From assembly GCA_000302695.1 (NCBI GenBank), contig AMFN01000001.1, positions 1 through 64,000 of the forward strand: a stretch of 64,000 bases of DNA. Direction: 5' to 3'. Shown in pieces: positions 56,856 through 64,000 of the stretch. Numbering within the stretch: position 1 is the first letter of the stretch; every line of letters starts with the position of its first letter. Origin of the DNA: Enterobacteriaceae bacterium LSJC7. Its GTDB lineage: Bacteria; Pseudomonadota; Gammaproteobacteria; Enterobacterales; Enterobacteriaceae. Below the pieces are notes generated by a model. It was not told where the DNA came from, did no database searches, and saw nothing but the letters and a program-made list of their open reading frames with translations. A program made the translations under genes and the position numbers.

Positions 56856-58195
56856 TGCATTCTCACCAGAACATACGCTGTAGCATGTACTTTACCCGCC
56901 GTGACGGTCTGTCCGTTGAGCTTTTTCAACGTGGCTATGAAGGTGTGGGTATAGTAAGTGTAACCGCTGGTGATGCTGCCCGCCGCTTTAGCGCCTGACA
57001 ACACAGGGTACCAACCCGCGCTATTTCCGCCCGGTGTCAGCGTGGATATGCCGGGTTGTCCGACAAAGATCAACGGTGTTCCAGGGTTATCGCCGTGCGC
57101 AAGAGTAATGCCTACTCCTTTCGCCATATTCGGTGAGGCGTAATTATCTGAAACCAGGGCGGTCACTCCGCCACTGCTATTGACCAGGCCCAGCGTTTGA
57201 GCCGCACTGTATGCGCCTTCAGAAACCTGGATACCCAGCGCCGTCTGGGTGTCGCCTATGCCAGACTTAACCGCATCGCTGCATTCGATCTGTACCGAAA
57301 AGGGAGCGTTGACCTCCATACCCGCATTCAGGTCCACAGTCGAGATTGTGGGCAGCATAACAACGGGGTCGGCGCTACGGGCGACACAGGTTGCCACGCT
57401 ATAAATCGAACTACCGGTACGCATCCCGTAGCCAAAGCCATTATCTGCGCCCCAGAAATTAAAATACGTAGCGCTGTCTTGCCCAGCCATATCGCGCGCA
57501 AAAGCGAAGGAGACAGAGGAATCCCCGGAAAGTTGGATATAGCTATTGGGTTGTATACATGAATATATCGTCCCCACACTTTTACCGTAGGCAATACCTC
57601 TGCCATCCGTATTGTTATTTCCGCAGTAGGACGATTTAGCCGACGTGCCGGGGAGGGTGCTAATGCGATATAGCTCTGCCTGAAGCGGAGGGATATCCTG
57701 GAGGCGAATTTGTATTTTACCATTCGACGTTGTATTCCAGCTGCTCAATGGCAATTTCTGCCAGTAGCGGGTCAGGGTTACGCCTCCCATCGTCTGGCGT
57801 AATCCGACATAAGCAAACCAGGTGGCATAAACATCCGTCAGCCCATCGACGGCGCCAAGATCGTAGAATCCGCCGACGCGATCGTCACCATTAGTCGCAA
57901 CAAGAAAATAAATACCTGGAAGGTCAGCTTCATCACACTCCCAGAGCACTGTAGAAGCCGTTGTGCCACCGTAGGTGTAATTGGTCGGTGGTACCACGAC
58001 ACTCGCTAACAATGAACCTACGGGAATAAAGTAGGTATCCGTCAGGTTAACCTTGCCGAAGGGAATAATTGCCGTACGGTCGTCTTCGGTTTGCGAGGCG
58101 TTGGTTTTTGTACATCTGCTCCACCCGGGAGCTGCAGCAATAAGCAGCATCAGACCAATCAATAATCGCAGCATCAATACGCTATGCTTTTTCAT
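56852..58195 (-). CDS. Fimbrial tip adhesin, StbD-like
   Basis: This 447-residue secreted protein has a signal peptide (LLIGLMLLIAAAPGWSRC) and a long N-terminal region expected to hold the receptor-binding domain. A C-terminal pilin-like domain follows (VDLNAGMEVNAPFSVQIEC, ending ATAYVLVRMQ). It lies between usher and second chaperone, as in stbD. The ligand is unknown. Confidence 0.82.
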   Translation of the reverse strand: MKKHSVLMLRLLIGLMLLIAAAPGWSRCTKTNASQTEDDRTAIIPFGKVNLTDTYFIPVGSLLASVVVPPTNYTYGGTTASTVLWECDEADLPGIYFLVATNGDDRVGGFYDLGAVDGLTDVYATWFAYVGLRQTMGGVTLTRYWQKLPLSSWNTTSNGKIQIRLQDIPPLQAELYRISTLPGTSAKSSYCGNNNTDGRGIAYGKSVGTIYSCIQPNSYIQLSGDSSVSFAFARDMAGQDSATYFNFWGADNGFGYGMRTGSSIYSVATCVARSADPVVMLPTISTVDLNAGMEVNAPFSVQIECSDAVKSGIGDTQTALGIQVSEGAYSAAQTLGLVNSSGGVTALVSDNYASPNMAKGVGITLAHGDNPGTPLIFVGQPGISTLTPGGNSAGWYPVLSGAKAAGSITSGYTYYTHTFIATLKKLNGQTVTAGKVHATAYVLVRMQ

Positions 58196-58211
58196 TTTCG
58201 CTCCGACTTAT

Positions 58212-60734
58212 TTAACGTGAACATATTGATGATAATCTGACCATAGGCTGCTCGTTTTCAGCGTGGGATATGTTAAAAGGCAAATAGCAACGATCTTCAG
58301 CCTCTTCGCCCCAGCGCACGGTAAGGTGCCCCTTATTTTTTTCACTGCGAACATATATTTGTCCGCCCTGGCCGGTCATTCCAATTATGTTGCCGCTTTC
58401 ATCAAGGACATCAGCGCCAGGGGGGAGGACTTCACCATCGGGAAAACGAGATTTAATTAATAGCGCCGTGCCGCTGCGGGTACGGAATACCAGTTTACTT
58501 GCCGAACCGGCAACAGGCGCAATGCGCTTCTCGCTGTCTACTAATTCGGCATTACCATCCATATTCTGCGGATCAAGCGTTACCCTGTTGTAGCGATACG
58601 GTGTAATGGACGGTATAAGTGCATACCCGTGGCTATCAATAGCTACCTGTTGAGAATTGAGCACTTTTGCACCTTCAGCGCCTTTGGCCTCAACCAGCAC
58701 AAAGGTATCGCTAAGATAAGGGCCAAAAGTGATACCGCCGGAGTGAATTGCCATTGCGCCCTGAGCATTACCCGATGCTTGCCAGTAACCCTCTCCTTTT
58801 GATGCATTCATTCCTAACGTGGTATTCGTGAACCGTTTTTGCAGGTTGCCGCTTAACACCGTGTTCTTATATTCCTGGTCGCGGCTAACATTAATACCGT
58901 AGTTTGTGGTTTGTTTCTCATCAATGACGCCTGACAGCGAGCTTTGATATTGATCGCCGCCATCGGTGGAATGTGTCCAGGAGGTGCTCAGCATCGGCGC
59001 GTTGGCCCCGGAACGTCCTAACGGGATTGAAAAGGACAATGAAGTGAGAGTCTGCATGCTGCCGCTGTCATTGTAATTACCCATGCGCTGGCGTGCGATA
59101 GAAACGTTAGTACCGATGCCATAAAAACTATTGCTGTAACCAAACTGCAATTGTGTGTCCCGGCTGCGGTCGTCACGATAATTCTGCGTCGAACCCGATA
59201 AAAATAAATTACCAAGCTGCCCTAAACTTTGACTCAGCGAAATATCAAACCTGGACTGCTGGAGGTAACTTGTGGATTGCCAGCTATTTTCTAAATTTGC
59301 ACTATGGCGCACGCCGAGTACATCGCTGAGATCCCGATAACCGCTGGTGGAGTAGCGATAACCAGCAAGAGAAACAGTCGTGTTCGTTTCCTGAAATGTT
59401 TTGCTCCAGGACAGATGCGTCATCCATCCCTCGGTGTAACCCGTATCAGGAAGCGAGGCATGTGACCAGGTCATATCCATCCCAAAAGCGCCCAGCCAAC
59501 TGCCATAAACCCCGCCCAGCATCACCGCCTGGTAAGAATCGGCTACTCGCAGGCCGCTGTTCACGGTAATCGTGTTGTTCAAACCATGCTGCCAAATGAA
59601 ATCGCTGAACAACGATTCGCTACCGCTGTCACGCGTTTTCCCAATCTCAACATTATAACGAGAGATGCCCGGCCTCATGGATTCCGGCACAGCAGCAAAG
59701 GGAACGCTGAAGCGACTGACGGAGCCGTCTGCCTCAGTAACCTCAACATCGAGGTCACCGCTGTAGCTGGTAGGGTAGAGATCGGTAATTTCAAACGCAC
59801 CGGGTGACACAGTAGTCTGGTAAATTTGCTGGCCATTCTGACGTACAGATACTTTGGCGTTGGTGACCGCCACGCCGCGAATAACAGGGGCATAGCCGCG
59901 CATTGAATCAGGGAGCATTCTGTCGTCTGTGGCGAGGCTGAACCCGTTATAGTTCATACCGGAAAAGAAGCGCCCTGAGGTGATAAGCTCGCCCATCTCC
60001 ATCTGGCTTCTTATGTTCGGCAACGGTCTTTGGACATAACGACGAATGTTCTTCCAGTCGCGTCCTCCATTTCGGCTCCAGGTAAAATTTGATAACTGTC
60101 GGTACTGCCACTTCCCCATATTTAATCCACCATTCAATGACACCCATGCGGAGTCCTGAGTAGCGCTGTTATTTCCAGAATAAGAGACGTGATAATAGTT
60201 AGTTATGTAATTAATAAACCCAATGGCGCTACCGGTCACTAAATCTTCGGGATTAACATAGCCGCGTGGCGTAATGTTCATGTCCGTTTGTGGAACACTC
60301 AGGTTAAGACGCAGTTGGGCCATATTCATGTCAACACTGCCATCTTTTACGACTTGATTAAAAATGACGCATCCGCTGTCATTTTTTGTGAATGCCATCA
60401 TCTGCGCAGAGAATTTTATGCCTGCGCGCTTAAAAAATTCCGGTTGCACACACAGCACAACAGAGCCATCGCTCTGGGAGACAAAATCAATATTTAATGC
60501 ATCAACATAGTTTGTATTAACATACACATCGACCCTATAAGAGCCAGCAGCGATGTTGCTTTTTGTCAGTTGGGCAAGTGTGGATTCGCTAAACCGCCCA
60601 CCACGAAATAACTCAGGCTCGAAGGTATAATCATCAGCAGCCGGTGGCGCAGAGGACACGTTGTTATTCAGAACGGCTGCCGGCGTTGCAGGAATTGATG
60701 CCATAACAGTTAAAAAAACAGCTATGTATTTCAT
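58212..60734 (-). CDS. Outer membrane fimbrial usher, StbC-like
   Basis: This 840-residue FimD/PapC-type usher threads chaperone-subunit complexes through the outer membrane. Order of domains: signal peptide (MKYIAVFLTVMASIPATPAA), N-terminal chaperone-binding domain (FEPELFRGGR, VDVYVNTNYV), 24-strand barrel with plug (PVIRGVAVTNAKVSVRQNGQ) and C-terminal domains with a Cys pair (DRCYLPF and SSICSR). It is the longest gene of the operon. Confidence 0.94.
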   Translation of the reverse strand: MKYIAVFLTVMASIPATPAAVLNNNVSSAPPAADDYTFEPELFRGGRFSESTLAQLTKSNIAAGSYRVDVYVNTNYVDALNIDFVSQSDGSVVLCVQPEFFKRAGIKFSAQMMAFTKNDSGCVIFNQVVKDGSVDMNMAQLRLNLSVPQTDMNITPRGYVNPEDLVTGSAIGFINYITNYYHVSYSGNNSATQDSAWVSLNGGLNMGKWQYRQLSNFTWSRNGGRDWKNIRRYVQRPLPNIRSQMEMGELITSGRFFSGMNYNGFSLATDDRMLPDSMRGYAPVIRGVAVTNAKVSVRQNGQQIYQTTVSPGAFEITDLYPTSYSGDLDVEVTEADGSVSRFSVPFAAVPESMRPGISRYNVEIGKTRDSGSESLFSDFIWQHGLNNTITVNSGLRVADSYQAVMLGGVYGSWLGAFGMDMTWSHASLPDTGYTEGWMTHLSWSKTFQETNTTVSLAGYRYSTSGYRDLSDVLGVRHSANLENSWQSTSYLQQSRFDISLSQSLGQLGNLFLSGSTQNYRDDRSRDTQLQFGYSNSFYGIGTNVSIARQRMGNYNDSGSMQTLTSLSFSIPLGRSGANAPMLSTSWTHSTDGGDQYQSSLSGVIDEKQTTNYGINVSRDQEYKNTVLSGNLQKRFTNTTLGMNASKGEGYWQASGNAQGAMAIHSGGITFGPYLSDTFVLVEAKGAEGAKVLNSQQVAIDSHGYALIPSITPYRYNRVTLDPQNMDGNAELVDSEKRIAPVAGSASKLVFRTRSGTALLIKSRFPDGEVLPPGADVLDESGNIIGMTGQGGQIYVRSEKNKGHLTVRWGEEAEDRCYLPFNISHAENEQPMVRLSSICSR

Positions 60735-60790
60735 TCTACTGCGCCTCCGTGCCGTGATTATTGTCTTTTCTATTCAGTTCTGGTGTGTCG

Positions 60791-61498
60791 TCACAGGTGG
60801 CGTTCAGTAACAGTATCCATACCGTAGTCATTGACTAAAACCAGGCGAAGACGCGCCCCCTTAAGGCTGGTTACAGGTTTAGACGGTGTCCATTCAGAAA
60901 AAGATTTTGGTGGCACCATGGTTGAATCAGCCAGAAGAATTTCACCATGTTGCGTCAGTAAACTTGCGTGCCGTACAGCGGCAAAATAGCCGCCAGGATT
61001 AGTGACTTTAATTTTTTTACCATTCAGGCTAAAAGCGAGTAACTGTGCTGTATCTGTCTGCTGTTTGGCGAGCTTTGCAGGCCGATAGAAAATTTTCACC
61101 CGATTAGTGATAGCTAAAACCAGCTGATTACTGCTTTGCTGGGCCGCTTTTGAAGCGGGCAGCTGAGTAAAGTTCAGGTAAAAAAGCGACTCGCGATCCT
61201 GGGGTAAAGATTTACCTTTATATATCAAGCGAATTGATTGCCCGGCATTTGGCTCCATGCGAAATATCTGTGGGGTAATGACAAAATCACCCTCAGCCTC
61301 AATGGTGTCGCTTCGTTTTCCATCATCCGTCTGAATCTGGACAATATAAGGTTGCTGAGCGGTATTTCTTAACTGAACGGTTTTTTCGCGGGCCTGCGCA
61401 GGGTAAATGACACGCGTGCCGGTCATCACCACGCTCGCAGATACGTACTGGCTAAAAAATAAAAAAAAGGTTGTTAACAGCGTAAAATAAGTGCGCAT
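60791..61498 (-). CDS. Periplasmic fimbrial chaperone (first), StbB-like
   Basis: This 235-residue PapD-type chaperone has a signal peptide (YFTLLTTFFLFFSQYVSASV), TGTRVIYPAQAREKTVQLRN, ESLFYLNFTQLP and ITNRVKIFYRPAKLA, with the conserved Arg and Lys of the subunit-binding cleft. It lies between major subunit and usher. Confidence 0.93.
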   Translation of the reverse strand: MRTYFTLLTTFFLFFSQYVSASVVMTGTRVIYPAQAREKTVQLRNTAQQPYIVQIQTDDGKRSDTIEAEGDFVITPQIFRMEPNAGQSIRLIYKGKSLPQDRESLFYLNFTQLPASKAAQQSSNQLVLAITNRVKIFYRPAKLAKQQTDTAQLLAFSLNGKKIKVTNPGGYFAAVRHASLLTQHGEILLADSTMVPPKSFSEWTPSKPVTSLKGARLRLVLVNDYGMDTVTERHL

Positions 61499-61579
61499 CC
61501 TTCGCCCGTGATTATCAGTAAGTTGGTATCATGAGGTATTCTGGTTGGTCGAATTATTCTGCCAACCAGAACAAGGTGA

Positions 61580-62134
61580 TTAGAAATAGCTCAGAGTATA
61601 TTCCGCTACCGCAGTGATTTTACCTGGCTTAGCACTCGCGGCATCAATAACATAATACTGTGCGCCAAAGTCATAGCTGGCAGAGGTTTCACCCGTTTTC
61701 AAAACCAGACCGCTGACATTCGTCGGGCCTGAAAGCGTTACGACATTAGAACCATTACTGGAACCGGTTAACTGAATGCCGTAACCCACTGCCGCGTTGG
61801 TTGTCGCGCGATTACCCAGAACACCGGTTGAAGAATCAACGTCATAGCCCATAAATTTTGTGTTGATGTTCAAATCAGCGGCGGGGGCGGTACATTCACT
61901 GATGGATACCGTAAATGGCGTTAGCCCTGCTGTCTGGCCATTAGCCAGTGTTGCACCAAAATCAGCGGTAGCAACCGTGGGCAGCATCACAACAGAGTTA
62001 GTTTGACCATTGATGCTTACAGAACATGTTTGATCGGTCACTTCACCTTCAAAGGTTACAGTGGGGGTAGAAAAGGCAGTGCAAGGCAGAATAGCCAGAG
62101 CGATAACGGCTGTAACTTTTGTAAATTGAATCAT
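61580..62134 (-). CDS. Major fimbrial subunit, StbA-like
   Basis: This 184-residue type 1-like pilin has a signal peptide (AVIALAILPCTAFS) and a donor strand segment TPTVTFEGEVTDQTCSVSIN with the first Cys. A second Cys in ISECTAPAAD forms the usual disulfide, and the penultimate Tyr occurs in EYTLSYF. It is the first gene of the operon, and its promoter should lie in the gene-poor region to the right. Confidence 0.92.
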   Translation of the reverse strand: MIQFTKVTAVIALAILPCTAFSTPTVTFEGEVTDQTCSVSINGQTNSVVMLPTVATADFGATLANGQTAGLTPFTVSISECTAPAADLNINTKFMGYDVDSSTGVLGNRATTNAAVGYGIQLTGSSNGSNVVTLSGPTNVSGLVLKTGETSASYDFGAQYYVIDAASAKPGKITAVAEYTLSYF

Positions 62135-63051
62135 ATATATCCTTATACTATAAACTAATAAAGCATTCTTCCTGTCAGGAACTTACCTCTGCATAGAATT
62201 TAAAACACATCATGCGAGGACGGGATTTTATAAGTTGAATTATGTATCGTCAATCAGGTGGGTCGTTATTTTAAACAATTCATTCATTTTCATTTATAGA
62301 TGTTACCGAGAGAATAGTTGAAAAGTTTTCTTTTAGGGGATTTTCTTAGCCTGCTAATTGAGCAGTCCGCATTAATGAATTTTTCCTCACAGGCCAACAT
62401 AATGTTGCTTTTTTATGGAAATTTCTTAATGGGTTAGCTGATTTGTGACAATAAAAATTCCTGGGTTTTGATGGTAAACAGGTGAGAGATTTCAAGGTAT
62501 TTGATGAGCTAAGTCTGTTAAAAGTGGCCGCGAGCCAACGGGAAAATATCTCACTTTAATGCTGCCATGTTAAAGGGTGTCAGCGGTTACCTGAGACAGG
62601 TAAAAAATCAGTGCAGTACAACATCCGCGAGGAGAGCAGGTTGTTTATCAGTTCTCGGTCGCGCTTGAATTGCTTTAGCGCTGCTTTTAAACCCGGTTCA
62701 GACGTGCCATGCGAAAGGCATTTGCAGTGAAAACCGCGATACCTTGAAATGTCATGAGCGCCAGGGGCCAGGCGCTCGGAAGTCGGGCCACGTCACTATG
62801 GCATGGTGTGCTAGTCAGCGTGGCTGTGATGTGTGCATGCCGCTATGCCTGAGCTTCAACACACCTTCCAGGGCGCTGGCGTATGATTAACTGTCTGCCG
62901 CGGCTTGTTGGCGCTGGCCGGTGCAATACGTGTGATTTTGCTCCTGTAGCCTGATTATGGGGGCCATTTTTGACAGGTATGTCGCTGTATGTTTATCAAT
63001 CAACTCATAGAATGGTCAGGATGTAGTCTCACCTGACCAGGATGAACGTAA
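62135..63051. other. Long gene-poor interval upstream of the fimbrial operon
   Basis: This 917-base region has no convincing gene on either strand. The left 350 bases are AT-rich and should contain the fimbrial promoter. The rest is more GC-rich and may be decayed coding sequence: around 62700-62790 the minus strand reads a short frame resembling the end of a P-type ATPase (TANAFRMARLN), too short to name. No clear invertible element or IS end was seen. Confidence 0.55.
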
Positions 63052-63651
63052 ATGGAATTAAAAGACGTATTATCAATGCTTATCGCCGCAATACCCACCC
63101 TGATTGGTGTCTGGAAATTATTCAAAGACGTAAACTGGTCGCTGCCTAAGACCACAAAATATAATCATTTACTGGATAACTATTCAGCCTGTCTTGAGCC
63201 TCTGGAAGTCGCTTTTCTTCAGTCTGAGATTAAAAAAGAAGTTAAAAAAAACGTATTGAGGGTACTCAACCCAGCGTTCAGAAATATGTTGTTATACGTG
63301 CGTGCGAACTGCCATTTAGATATGGCATCCTGGCGCTGGGTGCATCTGGCGCCACACATTCAGATGAAGTACGGTAAGTTTTTTATCAGGTATAAGGGTA
63401 AGTACCGTCTGTATCGCTGGGGGTTTCGGGGGTTCGCCGCTTTCTATTTTGCTGTTGGTACGCTCTATGCTGTGCGCATATACAACCCAAATGTACTTGT
63501 TTATCAATTTCTGGCGATGATGCTTTTTCTGGCATGTATATTTATGGGCGGCATTTTTTGGGGACTGTTACCGGGCAAGAAAATAATTAAAAAATATAAC
63601 GTTGAGCTTTTAAAAATTGATGGGGCAGGTTTTAGTGCCTGCCGTCAGTAA
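63052..63651 (+). CDS. Membrane protein of unknown function
   Basis: I do not recognise this 199-residue protein. It has an N-terminal hydrophobic stretch (LSMLIAAIPTLIGVWKLF), a basic middle with SEIKKEVKKNVLRVL, and two membrane helices near residues 127-143 and 152-172. A short basic cytoplasmic tail follows. No RBS stronger than AGGATG is seen. It could be a small inner-membrane protein of an accessory region. Confidence 0.65.
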   Translation: MELKDVLSMLIAAIPTLIGVWKLFKDVNWSLPKTTKYNHLLDNYSACLEPLEVAFLQSEIKKEVKKNVLRVLNPAFRNMLLYVRANCHLDMASWRWVHLAPHIQMKYGKFFIRYKGKYRLYRWGFRGFAAFYFAVGTLYAVRIYNPNVLVYQFLAMMLFLACIFMGGIFWGLLPGKKIIKKYNVELLKIDGAGFSACRQ

Positions 63652-63822
63652 ACTTTAAGCGCCCGGAAGCGACGGGTGGAATAGGGTTAATACCGTGCCC
63701 TGGCTACAGATACTGGACGCAACCTGGCGAGCGACAGATGTGTTCACCACAACGGTTGTCCGTGGTGTGCAGTCATTTACGGTGTGCTGCCGACAGCAGC
63801 GCGGCTGAGGCACGCGTATGGT

Positions 63823-64000
63823 TCAGGCTTTCGGGCGGGTTAACTCGGCTGGAATAAGCCGTGATGTAACATAAATCGACGACCTGTCAAAGTGCACATT
63901 GGCGGGGTCATCGTTGATATAGTCCAGCGCAGGAGGTAACGGGAGGCGCGGGGAGGAGGCGGCACAGCCAGCCAGAAGAAACGATAACAGTACCGCAACG
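63823..64000 (-). CDS. Putative lipoprotein, 3' part (start beyond the window)
   Basis: The minus strand from the window edge encodes VAVLLSFLLAGCAASSPRLP, a signal peptide core with lipobox LAGC, then about 38 further residues ending ELTRPKA and a stop at 63823-63825. The mature lipoprotein would have about 47 residues. The start codon lies past base 64000. Function unknown. The 171 bases between the preceding gene and this stop show nothing recognisable. Confidence 0.6.
   Translation of the reverse strand, partial: VAVLLSFLLAGCAASSPRLPLPPALDYINDDPANVHFDRSSIYVTSRLIPAELTRPKA

Noticed and set aside
62135-62560. Possible invertible promoter element (fimS-like) upstream of the pilin gene.
   Set aside because: No pair of inverted repeats bracketing the promoter region was found by eye, and no recombinase gene lies nearby in the window.
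62700-62790. Minus-strand peptide resembling the C-terminus of a metal P-type ATPase.
   Set aside because: Only about 25 residues, with stops upstream; too short to support a pseudogene call.
1-64000. CRISPR array or complete insertion sequence.
   Set aside because: No regularly spaced repeats and no transposase-like protein were seen anywhere in the window.

Overview
The window is a chromosomal segment of a member of the Enterobacteriaceae. The backbone gene order is that of Escherichia coli, Salmonella and Klebsiella: rrn(5S)-tRNA-Asp-dkgB-yafC-yafD-mltD-gloB-yafS-rnhA-dnaQ-tRNA-Asp, then yafV-ivy-fadE-gmhA-yafJ-yafK, nqrABCDEFM, dinB-pepD-gpt-frsA-crl-phoE-proBA-thrW. The Na+-NQR operon between yafK and dinB and the purine ring-catabolism genes point to a Klebsiella/Enterobacter/Kosakonia-like relative rather than E. 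coli; the genus cannot be fixed from this window alone.

Two accessory blocks lie between the second tRNA-Asp and yafV (about 7.9-29.6 kb). The first (7.9-22.4 kb, visibly more AT-rich) is a LysR regulator divergent from twelve same-strand genes: a PrpF/YbhH-type isomerase, an MFS transporter, an FAH-family protein, a complete citrate lyase set (citC, D, E, F, X, G), an alpha/beta hydrolase, a full-length second AcnB-type aconitase and a DASS di/tricarboxylate transporter. Read as one pathway, these genes could import a tricarboxylate such as trans-aconitate, isomerise and hydrate it to citrate, cleave citrate to acetate and oxaloacetate, and possibly decarboxylate oxaloacetate with the FAH protein. 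I consider this the most interesting system here. The second block (22.6-29.6 kb, GC-rich) is a ureide/uric-acid module: allantoinase PuuE, an RpiR-type regulator, ureidoglycine-glyoxylate aminotransferase, a fused allantoate amidohydrolase-OHCU decarboxylase, HIU hydrolase and an NCS2 permease. Two textbook sigma-54 promoters, each with an NtrC-like half-site at the same 125-bp distance, indicate nitrogen control.

Downstream of proBA, tRNA-Thr (thrW) carries a 2.6-kb prophage remnant bounded by a 33-bp att repeat. It retains the C-terminal part of an integrase fused at a deletion junction to the 3' end of a tail protein gene, plus an intact O-antigen-type acyltransferase. Next comes a five-gene chaperone-usher fimbrial operon in the position and gene order of Salmonella stbABCDE, then a roughly 0.9-kb gene-poor interval, a small membrane protein of unknown function and the 3' part of a lipoprotein gene cut by the window edge.

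Regulatory sites readable from sequence include a LexA box at dinB, a FadR operator at fadE, two opposed Pho boxes between phoE and proB, a strong tRNA-Asp promoter, a structured leader before nqrA, and many intrinsic terminators. All functional assignments rest on reading protein sequences and recalled family knowledge; no database search was run.
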